A DNA stretch of 64,000 bases, taken from the NCBI GenBank assembly GCA_026126215.1, contig JAHCJQ010000004.1, positions 1 to 64,000 of the forward strand, in the 5' to 3' direction. The position numbers and the translations under genes are program-made. This document shows, in pieces, positions 17,830-26,675 of the stretch; position 1 is the first letter of the stretch, and the number at the start of each line of letters is the position of its first letter. A model generated the notes under the pieces. The model did not search any database and was not told where the DNA came from. It saw only the letters and a program-made list of their open reading frames with translations. The DNA is from Alphaproteobacteria bacterium. GTDB lineage: Bacteria > Pseudomonadota > Alphaproteobacteria > Ferrovibrionales > Ferrovibrionaceae.

Positions 17830-17892
17830 TTGAGCTCGCATCGAAGGGCGCTAGAATGCGGACCGCCGCCGCCACAACCGAGGCTCCACGAC

Positions 17893-19101
17893 TTGTCCCG
17901 TCCTGCATCGCTTCTGACTACCGGCTTCGCCGGCGTTGCGCATAGCTTCTCCCATCTGTTCACGCTGCTCTATGCCACCGTCGTCCTGGTGCTGGAGCGC
18001 GAATGGGGCCTTTCCTATGGCGAGCTGATCGCGCTGTCCTTGCCTGGCATGATCATGTTCGGTCTCGGTGCCCTGCCGGCTGGCTGGCTCGGCGACCGCT
18101 GGAGTGCATCGGGCATGATCGCCGTCTTTTATTTCGGTGTCGGCCTGTCCTCGATCGCCACCGGCCTCGCCACGGGGCCGCTTTCCATCGCCATCGGTCT
18201 GGCGCTGATCGGGACCTTTGCCTCGATCTATCATCCGGTCGGCATTCCCTGGCTGGTCAGGCATGCGCTCAATCGCGGCCGCGCTCTCGGTATCAATGGC
18301 GTGTTTGGTTCGGCAGGGACGGCTGCGGCCGGCATCGTGGCGGGGGCGCTCGCCGCATGGCTTGGCTGGCGTGCCGCTTTCATCCTGCCCGGCGTCGTCT
18401 CGCTTCTGATTGGTCTCGGTTTCCTGTGGGCCATGCGCGGCGGCTTCATCGTCGAAGGCGGGCAGGACGCGGCGCCCGAACCGGCGCCGGCGCGCGCCGA
18501 CATCAAGCGCACCTTCATCGTGCTGTCCTTTACCATGCTGCTGACCGGCCTGATCTACCAGTGCACGGCCTTCGCCCTGCCCAAGCTGTTCGATGAGCGC
18601 CTGTCGGGCATCGGTCTCGATGTTGCCGCCATTGGCGGACTGGTGACGCTCTGCTACACCGTGAGCGCGCTTTCGCAGGTGGCCGGCGGCGAGCTGGCCG
18701 ACCGGTTCAGCCTGAAGGGCGTCTATATCTGGGCGCAGGTGTTCCAGATCCCCGTCATCGCCTTTGCCTTCACCCTTTACAGTCCGGCCCTGGTCGGCGC
18801 TGCGGCGCTGATGATCAGCCTCAATCTGGCCGGCCAGCCGGCGGAGAACGCATTGCTGGCGCGCTATACGCCGCCCGCCTGGCGGGGCAGGGCTTTCGGG
18901 GCCAAGTTCGTGCTGGCGCTTGGCATTGGCTCGCTCGGACCGGTCATCATCGCCCTGCTTTACGAGGTGACGGGCGCGCTCGACGTGCTGTTCGCGGCAC
19001 TGCTGCTTTTTGCCGCCGGCACGGCCATCGTCGCGCTCTGGCTGCCGGGACGGCGCGAGGCGGCGATCACTGGGACCAGCCCGGCGACCGCCGCCGAATA
19101 G
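17893..19101 (+). CDS. Major facilitator superfamily transporter
   Basis: 402 residues from TTG 17893, chosen because GAGG precedes it at 17880-17883 and because upstream in-frame starts (17809, 17821) lie inside the repeat array. About twelve membrane helices; GAGxxxHxxSH-like N-terminus (FAGVAHSFSHLFTLLYATV) and the loop AGWLGDRWSASG match the MFS group that contains fosmidomycin-resistance (Fsr) carriers. The substrate is unknown. If the repeats carry transcription signals, this gene is the one they would affect. Confidence 0.82.
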   Translation: MSRPASLLTTGFAGVAHSFSHLFTLLYATVVLVLEREWGLSYGELIALSLPGMIMFGLGALPAGWLGDRWSASGMIAVFYFGVGLSSIATGLATGPLSIAIGLALIGTFASIYHPVGIPWLVRHALNRGRALGINGVFGSAGTAAAGIVAGALAAWLGWRAAFILPGVVSLLIGLGFLWAMRGGFIVEGGQDAAPEPAPARADIKRTFIVLSFTMLLTGLIYQCTAFALPKLFDERLSGIGLDVAAIGGLVTLCYTVSALSQVAGGELADRFSLKGVYIWAQVFQIPVIAFAFTLYSPALVGAAALMISLNLAGQPAENALLARYTPPAWRGRAFGAKFVLALGIGSLGPVIIALLYEVTGALDVLFAALLLFAAGTAIVALWLPGRREAAITGTSPATAAE

Positions 19102-19115
19102 CGCCGCGCCGCTGG

Positions 19116-20402
19116 TCAGCCCTTGGCCAGCGCCTGGTCGAGATCGGCGATGATATCTTCGACATTCTCGATGCCGACGGAAAGGCGCACCACGTCCGGA
19201 CCCGCGCCAGCGGCGGCAAGCTGTTCGGCCGAGAGCTGGCGATGGGTGGTCGAGGCCGGGTGGATGATCAGGCTGCGCGTGTCGCCGATATTGGCGAGAT
19301 GGGAGAACAGCTCCACCGATTCCACCAGCTTGACGCCGGTCTCATAGCCACCCTTGACGCCGAAGGTGAAGACCGATCCGGCCCCGCGCGGCAGATACTT
19401 GCGCGCCAGCGCATGATACTTGTCGCCCGGCAGCCCGGCATACGAAACCCATGCGACTTTCGGATGCTTCGAGAGGAACTCGGCCACCTTCTGGGCGTTC
19501 TGGCAGTGGCGTTCCATGCGCAAGGGCAGGGTTTCGACACCGGCAAGCGACAGGAAGGCGTTGAGCGGCGCCATGGTCGGTCCGAGATCGCGCAGGCCGA
19601 CGGCGCGCGTGGCTACGGCGAAAGCCATGTCGCCGAAGGTCTCGTAGAAACGCAGGCCATGATAGGAGGGTGTCGGCTCGGTCAGGGCCGGGTATTTGCG
19701 CGGCCCCTTGCTCCAGTCGAACTTGCCGGCTTCGACGATGACGCCGCCCATGGAATTGCCATGGCCGCTGATGAATTTCGTCGTCGAATGGATGACGATG
19801 TCGGCGCCGTGCTCGATCGGCCGGCAGAGCCAGGGCGAGGCCATGGTGTTGTCGACGATCAAGGGGACGCCCGCCGCGTGCGCCACCTCGGAGATGGCGG
19901 CGATGTCGCAGACGATGCCGCCCGGATTGGCCAGGCTCTCGACGAAGATCGCCTTGCATTTCGGCGTCATGGCGCGCGCGAAGTTCTGCGGATCGTCGGG
20001 ATCGACGAAGATGACGTTCCAGCCGAACTTCCTGAAGCTGTGGCTGAACTGGGTGATCGATCCGCCATAGAGACGCCTGGAGGCCAGGAATTCATCGCCC
20101 GGCTCCATCAGCGTATGGAAGGCAAGAAGCTGCGCCGCATGACCGGAGGCCGTGGCGACTGCCGCGCGGCCGCCCTCGAGCGCGGCGATGCGCTCCTCGA
20201 ACACCGACACGGTCGGGTTGGTCAGCCGCGAATAGATGTTGCCGAAAGCCTGCAGGTTGAAGAGGGAGGCGGCGTGGTCGACATCGTCGAATACGAAAGC
20301 CGTCGTCTGGAAGATCGGCGTGATGCGCGCTCCGGTTGTCGGATCCGGCGCGGCGCCGGCATGGATGGCCAGGGTTTCGAAACCGGGTTTGCGATTGCTC
20401 AT
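19116..20402 (-). CDS. metY: O-acetylhomoserine sulfhydrylase (aminocarboxypropyltransferase)
   Basis: 428 residues, the length of MetY. The N-terminus FETLAIHAGAAPDPTTGARITPIFQTTAF and the PLP-lysine segment HSTTKFISGHGNSMGGVIV are diagnostic. It makes homocysteine from O-acetylhomoserine and sulfide in the cytoplasm, a direct route to methionine. Its start overlaps the CoA-binding protein gene by 4 bases, so the two are co-transcribed. The window also has hom, which supplies homoserine, about 18 kb away. Confidence 0.95.
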   Translation of the reverse strand: MSNRKPGFETLAIHAGAAPDPTTGARITPIFQTTAFVFDDVDHAASLFNLQAFGNIYSRLTNPTVSVFEERIAALEGGRAAVATASGHAAQLLAFHTLMEPGDEFLASRRLYGGSITQFSHSFRKFGWNVIFVDPDDPQNFARAMTPKCKAIFVESLANPGGIVCDIAAISEVAHAAGVPLIVDNTMASPWLCRPIEHGADIVIHSTTKFISGHGNSMGGVIVEAGKFDWSKGPRKYPALTEPTPSYHGLRFYETFGDMAFAVATRAVGLRDLGPTMAPLNAFLSLAGVETLPLRMERHCQNAQKVAEFLSKHPKVAWVSYAGLPGDKYHALARKYLPRGAGSVFTFGVKGGYETGVKLVESVELFSHLANIGDTRSLIIHPASTTHRQLSAEQLAAAGAGPDVVRLSVGIENVEDIIADLDQALAKG

Positions 20403-20887
20403 GACTTCACCACTTTCTTTCGCTTCGAGGAAATGACGCCGGTATTGACGCCCATCCAGCCGATCTCGCCGGACAGGCGGCCGAACTCGATCTTGGGGCA
20501 GCGGTTCATCACCACCTTGAGGCCCGCCGCTTCCGCCCGCGCGGCCGCCTCGTCGTTGCGCACGCCGAGTTGCATCCAGAGAACCTTGGCGCCGATCGCG
20601 ATGGCTTCTTGGGCGATCGGCGGGATCGCGGCCGAATTGCGGAAGCAGTCCACCATGTCGACCGGCACTGGAATATCCTTCAGCGATGCATGGCAGGTCT
20701 CGCCCAGGATCGTTTCACCTGCGGCGGCGGGGTTGACCGGAATGACGCGGTAGCCCTTCTCCTGCAGATACTTCATCGCGAAGTAGGAGGGGCGGTTCCA
20801 GTTCGGACTGGCGCCGACCATGGCGATGGTGCGCACCTCGCGCAGGATCTGCAGGATGTAGCTGTCGGGATAGCTGTCGTGGTTCAT
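20399..20887 (-). CDS. CoA-binding domain protein (YccU type)
   Basis: 162 residues with a Rossmann-like CoA-binding domain: IAMVGASPNWNRPSYFAMKYL at the start, GYRVIPVNP, and VLWMQLGVRNDEAAARAEAAGLKVVMNRCPKIE near the end. Proteins of this kind bind CoA but have no settled reaction. It overlaps metY by ATGA, a pairing I recall from other alphaproteobacteria, suggesting a link to sulfur metabolism. Complete and of usual length. Confidence 0.88.
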   Translation of the reverse strand: MNHDSYPDSYILQILREVRTIAMVGASPNWNRPSYFAMKYLQEKGYRVIPVNPAAAGETILGETCHASLKDIPVPVDMVDCFRNSAAIPPIAQEAIAIGAKVLWMQLGVRNDEAAARAEAAGLKVVMNRCPKIEFGRLSGEIGWMGVNTGVISSKRKKVVKS

Positions 20888-20900
20888 GCCGTCCTTCGCA

Positions 20901-21692
20901 TCATTGCCCGGGCCAGCAGGGCGGGCGTTTCTCGAGGAAGGCGTCGATGCCCTCCGCCGCGTCGTCGGCCATCATGTTGCGGGTCATGACGGCGCTGGCG
21001 TACTCGTAAGCCTCGGCGAGCGGCATTTCAAGCTGCCGGTAGAAGGCCTCCTTGCCGATGCGCAGGCTGACCGGAGACTTGGAGAGAATGAGGCCGGCGA
21101 GCGCATCGACCTCGTGGTCGAGTGCGTCCGCCGGGACGACCCGATTGACCAGGCCGAGTTCCCGGGCGCGTGCGGCATCGACCGTTTCGCCGGTGAGCAG
21201 CATTTCCATGGCCTGCTTGCGCCCCACATTGCGGGCAAGCGCCACCATCGGCGTCGAGCAGAACAGGCCGATATTGACGCCAGGAGTGGAGAAGCTGGCG
21301 CCGTCTGCCGCCACCGCCAGATCGGCGCTTGCCACGAGTTGGCAGCCGGCGGCGCTTGCCGGTCCCTGGACCCGTGCGATCACGGGCTGGGGCAGGCGGA
21401 CGATGCTCTGCATCATCCGGCTGCACTGGGCGAAGGTTGCACGGATTTCCGCCTCGCCGGGATGGGCGCGCATTTCGCGCAGGTCGTGGCCGGCGCAGAA
21501 TGCGGGCCCTCTCGCGCCGAGGATCACGATCTTCACCGTCGGGTCGGCCGCGATTTCGTCCAGTGCCTTCTGCAGGGCGTTCATGAGGGCGCGGCTCAGC
21601 GCGTTGCGGGCCCTGGGCCGGTTCATGGTCAGGCGCGCGATTCCCTGCCCGCGCGCCACCTCAAGGATCGTCGATTCCGCCCCGCCATCCAT
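20901..21692 (-). CDS. Enoyl-CoA hydratase/isomerase family protein
   Basis: 263 residues from ATG 21692; the frame is open upstream, but this start has an AAGGG site and fits the family. Motifs: FCAGHDLREMRAHPGEAEI and VQGPASAAGCQLVASADLAVA, with HDL in the CoA loop and a GCQLV oxyanion segment, as in the crotonase subgroup annotated as ECHDC3-like. The C-terminus EGIDAFLEKRPPCWPGQ is usual. It ends 13 bases before the CoA-binding gene, so it may lead the metY transcript. The substrate is unknown. Confidence 0.85.
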   Translation of the reverse strand: MDGGAESTILEVARGQGIARLTMNRPRARNALSRALMNALQKALDEIAADPTVKIVILGARGPAFCAGHDLREMRAHPGEAEIRATFAQCSRMMQSIVRLPQPVIARVQGPASAAGCQLVASADLAVAADGASFSTPGVNIGLFCSTPMVALARNVGRKQAMEMLLTGETVDAARARELGLVNRVVPADALDHEVDALAGLILSKSPVSLRIGKEAFYRQLEMPLAEAYEYASAVMTRNMMADDAAEGIDAFLEKRPPCWPGQ

Positions 21693-21828
21693 GACATGCC
21701 CTTTCCGCACCCATGTGATGCGGCAGGATAGCGGCCTGGGCCGGTCGGGAACAGGGGCGGAGGGGCCTCTTGGATCGTCGCGGCCTGCTGCGCTAAGGTG
21801 CGGGCCGTTTCCGTCGAGAGAGCCCGCC

Positions 21829-22263
21829 ATGACCGCCGCGCGCCAGCCGATAATGAACGAAAAGGACTTGCAGGACTTCCTCGCGCGCGAGTTTCCGCAG
21901 GTGCGCCATCTAGACATGCGGGTCGAGCAGGTGGACGCCCACGCGATTCGCATCCGCATGCCGGTGGAGGACCGCCATCTGCGGCCGGGCGGCACGGTGT
22001 CGGGGCCGACGCTGATGACCCTGGCGGATGCGGGTACCTATCTGCTGATCCTGGCCCAGATCGGCCCCGTGGCCCTCGCCGTGACCACCAGCCTGACCAT
22101 CAACTTCCTGCGCAAGCCCGCGGCGACCCAGGACATCCTGGTGGAGGCACGCCTGCTCAAGCTCGGCCGCCGGCTGGCGGTGGGCGAGGTCTCGCTTTTC
22201 AGCGAGGGAGTGGCCGAACCGGTCGCGCATGCCACGGTCACCTACAGCATTCCTCCGAAATAG
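21829..22263 (+). CDS. PaaI-family hotdog thioesterase
   Basis: 144 residues from ATG 21829. The hotdog fold signature is HLRPGGTVSGPTLMTLADAGTYLLILAQIG followed by VTTSLTINFLRKPAATQDILVEARLLKLGRRLAVGEV. These enzymes cleave acyl-CoA esters in the cytoplasm. The longer frame upstream of this ATG is the shadow of the divergent hydratase gene. It faces that gene across 136 bases, and both may act on acyl-CoA. Confidence 0.87.
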   Translation: MTAARQPIMNEKDLQDFLAREFPQVRHLDMRVEQVDAHAIRIRMPVEDRHLRPGGTVSGPTLMTLADAGTYLLILAQIGPVALAVTTSLTINFLRKPAATQDILVEARLLKLGRRLAVGEVSLFSEGVAEPVAHATVTYSIPPK

Positions 22264-22380
22264 AGGCGCGGGGTTCAGGTTTTCTTCCTGTTGCCAGTTG
22301 ACTTGGCTCGCGGTGGTTGAAAGGATTGGTCAGCCATTCGGCCTACCTCTCGCAGAAGAGGAACTGGACAGGAGGAAACG

Positions 22381-23625
22381 ATGCATCGCTTCTGGAAGCG
22401 TTCGATACTTGGTATGGCGGCGGCCGGCATTATGGCCTGGGGTGCCGCGGCACAGGACACGATCAAGATCGCCTATATCGATCCGCTATCGGGCGGCGGC
22501 GCCTCGATCGGCGAGCATGGTCTCAAGCACTTCAACTACATCGCCGACATGGTCAACGCGAAAGGTGGGGTGCTCGGGCGCAAGCTCGAAATCCTGCCTT
22601 ACGACAACAAGACCAATCCGCAGGAATCCCTGCTCCAGGCGCAGAAGGCGATCGATGCCGGGGCACGCATCCTGACCCAGGGCAACGGCTCCTCGGTCGC
22701 AGCGGCGCTGAGCGATTTCGTCGCAAAGCACAACGAGCGCAATCCCGGCAAGGAAGTCATCTACCTCAACTACGCCGCGGTCGATCCGGTCCTGACCAAC
22801 GACAAGTGCAATTTCTGGCATTTCCGCTGGGATGCCAACTCGGACATCAAGATGGAAGCCCTGACCAATTTCATGAAGGACAGGCCGGCCATCAAGAAGA
22901 TCTACCTGATCAACCAGGATTATTCCTTCGGTCAGGCGGTGCGCTCGCAGGCGGTAACCATGCTCAAGGCCAAGCGGCCGGATATCCAGATCGTCGGCGA
23001 TGAGCTGCATCCGCTGCTGAGAATCACCGACTTCGCCCCCTACGTGGCGAAGATCAAGGCATCCGGCGCCGACAGCGTGATCACCGGCAACTGGGGCCAG
23101 GACATGGCGCTGCTGCTCAAGGCGGCGGCCGATGCGGGTCTGCAGGTCGACTGGTACACCTACTATGCCGGCGGCGCGGGCGGTCCGACGGCGATCAAGC
23201 AGACCGGCCTTTCGCATCGCGTCTTCGCCATCGTCGAGGGCCACGCCAACGTGCCGCACGAGGCGGCGCAGAAGACGGAAGCGGAATTCCGCGCCAGGAC
23301 CGGCCTCGGCGTCTGGTATCCGCGCGTCTTCAACCAGATGGCCATGCTCGTCGCGGCCATCGAGAAGGCCAAGTCGGCCGATCCGGTGAAGATCGGCAAG
23401 GCGCTGGAAGGCATGGAGCATGCGACCTTCACCGGCGGCAAGGGCTTCATGCGCGCCGACGATCATCAGTTCTTCCAGGACATGTACATCGCGAGCTTCG
23501 GACCGCTGGAAGGCGGCGCCAAGTTCGACGAGGAAAAGACCGGCTGGGGCTGGAAGACGGTGGGCAAGATCGACACGGCAAATACGATCCTGCCGACCAC
23601 CTGCAAGATGCAGCGTCCCTCCTAG
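22381..23625 (+). CDS. Branched-chain amino-acid-type ABC transporter binding protein (LivK type)
   Basis: 414 residues. A signal peptide (WKRSILGMAAAGIMAWGAAAQ) is followed by TIKIAYIDPLSGGGASIGEHGLKHF, the start of a type I periplasmic binding protein of the leucine/amide/urea group. AGGAGG at 22371-22376 supports the ATG. It captures substrate in the periplasm for the permeases and ATPases encoded downstream. Binding residues cannot be assigned to a particular ligand; amino acids, amides or aromatic acids are all possible. Confidence 0.92.
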   Translation: MHRFWKRSILGMAAAGIMAWGAAAQDTIKIAYIDPLSGGGASIGEHGLKHFNYIADMVNAKGGVLGRKLEILPYDNKTNPQESLLQAQKAIDAGARILTQGNGSSVAAALSDFVAKHNERNPGKEVIYLNYAAVDPVLTNDKCNFWHFRWDANSDIKMEALTNFMKDRPAIKKIYLINQDYSFGQAVRSQAVTMLKAKRPDIQIVGDELHPLLRITDFAPYVAKIKASGADSVITGNWGQDMALLLKAAADAGLQVDWYTYYAGGAGGPTAIKQTGLSHRVFAIVEGHANVPHEAAQKTEAEFRARTGLGVWYPRVFNQMAMLVAAIEKAKSADPVKIGKALEGMEHATFTGGKGFMRADDHQFFQDMYIASFGPLEGGAKFDEEKTGWGWKTVGKIDTANTILPTTCKMQRPS

Positions 23626-23639
23626 GCCGTGACGTGGCA

Positions 23640-23672
23640 CGGGCGCGTCGGGAGTCAAACCCGGCGCGCCCG
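23640..23672 (+). other. Intercistronic hairpin between livK- and livH-type genes
   Basis: A 13-bp stem with one G-U pair (23640-23652 with 23660-23672) encloses the 7-base loop AGTCAAA, 14 bases after the livK-type stop. There is no T-run after it, so it is more likely an mRNA-stabilising or attenuating structure than a full terminator. It would let the binding protein be made in excess over the membrane proteins. Confidence 0.6.
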
Positions 23673-23731
23673 GCACCGCGCGCGCTCCATGCGGCCCGTC
23701 CGCCCGCCAGGCTTCGCCTTCCGGTGGCCTC

Positions 23732-24667
23732 ATGCTTGAACTGGTGATCTTCTCCTCGCTGAACGGCGTGCTGTACGGCATGCTGCTGTTCATGCTGGCC
23801 AGCGGCCTCACGCTGATCTTCAGCATGATGGGCGTGCTGAACTTCGCCCATGCCAGCTTCTACATGCTCGGCGCCTATTTCGGCTTCGAGATCAGCCGCC
23901 GCATCGGATTCTGGCCTGGCTTCGTGGTGGCGCCCCTCCTGGTCGGCGCGGTCGGTGCCCTGGTCGAGCGCTATGGCCTGCGGCAGGTGCACCGGCACGG
24001 TCATGTGGCGGAGCTGCTTTTCACCTTCGGCCTCGCCTTCGTGATCGAGGAACTGGTGCAGATGTTCTGGGGCAAGCTGCCGGTCGACTACCGGGTGCCG
24101 GCGAGCCTCGATTTCACCGCCTTCACCCTGTTCCAGACCACCTATCCCGCCTACCGGATGTTCATGCTGCTGGTCGCGGTCGGCATGTTCGTCTTCCTGC
24201 TCGCCATCCTGACCCGTACCCGCGTCGGCCTGATCATCCAGGCGGCGCTCACGCACCCGAATACTGTGGCGATGCTGGGTCACGACGTGCCGCGCATCTT
24301 CATGATGGTTTTCGGCGTTGGCTCCGCGCTGGCCGGGCTTGCCGGCGTGATCGCCGGCCCGGCGCTGGTGACGCAGCCCAGCATGGCGGCGCTGCTGGGT
24401 CCGATCCTGTTCGTGGTGGTGGTGGTGGGCGGGCTCGGATCGCTGCCCGGCGCCTTTGTCGCCTCGCTTCTCATCGGCCTGATCCAGACCTTTGCCGTGG
24501 CCATCAACCTGTCACTTTCCGACATCTTCGGTTCCGGCGGCGCGGCGATCTTCGGGGATCTCTGGCAGGCGACGGTAGCGCAGCTCGCGCCGGTCATCCC
24601 GTATCTGCTGCTGGTGCTGATCCTGATCTTCCGGCCCACCGGCCTGATGGGGACGCGCGAGACATGA
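23732..24667 (+). CDS. Branched-chain amino-acid-type ABC permease (LivH type)
   Basis: 311 residues, eight or so membrane helices. GLTLIFSMMGVLNFAHASFYMLGAY is the signature of LivH, and the coupling loop is in NTVAMLGHDVPRIFMMVFGVGSALAGLAG. It forms one half of the transmembrane channel. Its stop overlaps the LivM-type start by ATGA. An ATG follows 106 bases after the binding protein gene, past the hairpin. Confidence 0.92.
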   Translation: MLELVIFSSLNGVLYGMLLFMLASGLTLIFSMMGVLNFAHASFYMLGAYFGFEISRRIGFWPGFVVAPLLVGAVGALVERYGLRQVHRHGHVAELLFTFGLAFVIEELVQMFWGKLPVDYRVPASLDFTAFTLFQTTYPAYRMFMLLVAVGMFVFLLAILTRTRVGLIIQAALTHPNTVAMLGHDVPRIFMMVFGVGSALAGLAGVIAGPALVTQPSMAALLGPILFVVVVVGGLGSLPGAFVASLLIGLIQTFAVAINLSLSDIFGSGGAAIFGDLWQATVAQLAPVIPYLLLVLILIFRPTGLMGTRET

Positions 24668-25923
24668 GAAGCAGTCTCGGCCGCTACGCACTCTGGATCG
24701 GACTGGCGATCCTTTTCGCCGCCCTGCCGCACATATTCACCAGCGGCACCTCGCTCACGAAGATGAGCCTGATGGGCATCATGATCATCTTCGCGCTGAG
24801 CTACAACATGCTGCTCGGGCAGACCGGGATGCTTTCCTTCGGGCATGCGGTCTATTACGGCCTTGCAGGCTTCATGGTGGTGCATTTCATCAACCGCGCG
24901 AGCGGTGGGGCCTGGCCGGTCTGGCTCCCCTTCGTGCCACTAATCGGCGGCCTGACCGGCCTCACCTTCGGCATCATATTCGGCTGGGTCTCGACCACAC
25001 GGGCCGGCACCGCCTTCGCCATGATCTCGCTCGGTCTGGGCGAGTTGGTGGCGGCCTGCTCGCTGATCCTGCGGGGATTCTTCGGCGGCGAGGAGGGCAT
25101 CACCACCAACCGGACGCGGCTGCTGCGGCTGTTCGGCTACAATTTCGGACCGCAAGTCCAGGTCTATTACCTGATCGCCGCCTGGTGCCTCATCTGCATC
25201 GCGGCGATGTATGCGATCACGCGCACGCCGCTCGGGCGCATGAGCAACGCGGTGCGCGAGAACCCGGAGCGCGCGCAGTTCGTGGGCTACAGCACCCAGA
25301 TGGTTCGCTTCCTGAGCTTCTGCCTGTCGGGTTTCTTCGCCGGCATCGCCGGCGCGCTCGCCGCGATCAATTTCGAGATCATGAACTTCCTCAGCGTCAG
25401 TGCCGTCCAGTCAGGCACGGTGCTGCTGATGACCTATATCGGCGGCGTCGGCCATTTCTTCGGACCGATCCTCGGCGCCGTGCTGATCACCTGGCTGCAA
25501 AGCTCGCTGAGTGACCTGACCGGCGCCTGGATGCTCTATTTCGGCCTGCTTTTCATCTTCGTCATCATGTTCTCGCCCGGCGGCATCGCCGGCTGGATCA
25601 TGCTGCACGAGCCGCTGGCGCGCGCCGGTCTGCTGATGCGCCTGCTGCCTGCCTATCTGCTGATTGCCGTGCCGGTCCTGATTGCGCTGGCCGGCATCGT
25701 CGGCCTGATCGAGTTCGGCCACCATTACCTGGTCAAGGGCGCAACCGACGGCACGGTGGTGCGGGTGCTTGGCGTGGCGCTCGATACGGCCGGACCATGG
25801 CCCTGGCTGATCTCGGTCGGCCTGCTGGCGGCCGGCCTCATCCTGGGGCGGCGGCTCTGGCCCGTGGTGACGGACGCCTGGAACGGGGCAAGCGCCGAGT
25901 TGAAGCGGAGGATCTCGGCATGA
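24664..25923 (+). CDS. Branched-chain amino-acid-type ABC permease (LivM type), long C-terminus
   Basis: 419 residues. NMLLGQTGMLSFGHAVYYGLAGF is the LivM signature and GRMSNAVRENPERAQFVGYS the coupling loop. The canonical part ends near residue 310; a further ~110 residues contain two extra hydrophobic segments (about 322-345 and 378-398) that ordinary LivM proteins lack. The second half of the channel. It overlaps both neighbours by ATGA, so translation of the four genes is coupled. Confidence 0.9.
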   Translation: MRSSLGRYALWIGLAILFAALPHIFTSGTSLTKMSLMGIMIIFALSYNMLLGQTGMLSFGHAVYYGLAGFMVVHFINRASGGAWPVWLPFVPLIGGLTGLTFGIIFGWVSTTRAGTAFAMISLGLGELVAACSLILRGFFGGEEGITTNRTRLLRLFGYNFGPQVQVYYLIAAWCLICIAAMYAITRTPLGRMSNAVRENPERAQFVGYSTQMVRFLSFCLSGFFAGIAGALAAINFEIMNFLSVSAVQSGTVLLMTYIGGVGHFFGPILGAVLITWLQSSLSDLTGAWMLYFGLLFIFVIMFSPGGIAGWIMLHEPLARAGLLMRLLPAYLLIAVPVLIALAGIVGLIEFGHHYLVKGATDGTVVRVLGVALDTAGPWPWLISVGLLAAGLILGRRLWPVVTDAWNGASAELKRRISA

Positions 25924-26675
25924 GCGCCGTTGCCCTCTCGCTCAAGGACATCCACAAGAGCTTCGGCAACACCCCGATCATCCGCGGCGTCTCGCTCGAC
26001 GTGCCGGTCGGCGAGCGCCATGCCATCATCGGTCCGAACGGCGCGGGGAAGTCGACGCTCTTTCACCTGATCAGCGGCCGCTTCCCGGTTTCCGCCGGGC
26101 GCATCCTGCTCAGGGGCGAGGACATAACAGGCCTTCCGCCCTACCAGATCAACCGGCGCGGACTCTCGCGCAGCTTCCAGGTGACCAACATCTTCCCCCG
26201 GCTCAGCGTGTTCGAGAACCTGCGCTGCGGGGTGCTCTGGTCGCTGGGCTATCGCTACTCCTTCTGGCGCTTCGTCGAAGGGTTGCGCGATGCACGCGAG
26301 CGGACGGAAGAGGTGATGGAGCAGATCGGCATGACGGCACGCCGTGCCATTCCGGCCGGAGTGCTGACCTACGCCGAGCAGCGGGCGCTCGAAATCGGCA
26401 TCACCATCGCCGGTGGCGCCAACGTCATCATGCTGGACGAGCCGACCGCCGGCATGAGCCGTTCGGAGACCGAGAATGCAGTGGAACTGATCCGCAAGGT
26501 CTCACAAGGCCGGACACTGATCATGGTCGAACATGACATGAGTGTCGTCTTCGGTCTCGCCGATACCATCTCGGTGCTGGTCTATGGCCAGATCATCGCG
26601 ACCGGCGCGCCCGCCGCCATCCGGCAGAACCGGGAAGTGCGCGAAGCCTATCTCGGCCAGGCGGAGGAGCATTGA
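25920..26675 (+). CDS. Branched-chain amino-acid-type ABC ATPase (LivG type)
   Basis: 251 residues from ATG 25920, which overlaps the LivM-type stop. Walker A is GPNGAGKST, Walker B VIMLDEPTAGM, and the signature motif is the degenerate VLTYAEQRALEIG usual for this family. The switch His is in MVEHDMSVV. One of two nucleotide-binding subunits; all catalytic residues look intact, so it could carry the ATPase activity of the complex. Confidence 0.92.
   Translation: MSAVALSLKDIHKSFGNTPIIRGVSLDVPVGERHAIIGPNGAGKSTLFHLISGRFPVSAGRILLRGEDITGLPPYQINRRGLSRSFQVTNIFPRLSVFENLRCGVLWSLGYRYSFWRFVEGLRDARERTEEVMEQIGMTARRAIPAGVLTYAEQRALEIGITIAGGANVIMLDEPTAGMSRSETENAVELIRKVSQGRTLIMVEHDMSVVFGLADTISVLVYGQIIATGAPAAIRQNREVREAYLGQAEEH

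Noticed and set aside
17411-17963. Minus-strand frames of 75-165 residues with repeated SIAALTQPSPA
   Set aside because: They only translate the palindromic repeat array. This peptide is a well-known artefact of such repeats, and no ribosome site or domain supports it.
19242-20753. 503-residue plus-strand open frame
   Set aside because: It is a shadow of metY and the CoA-binding gene.
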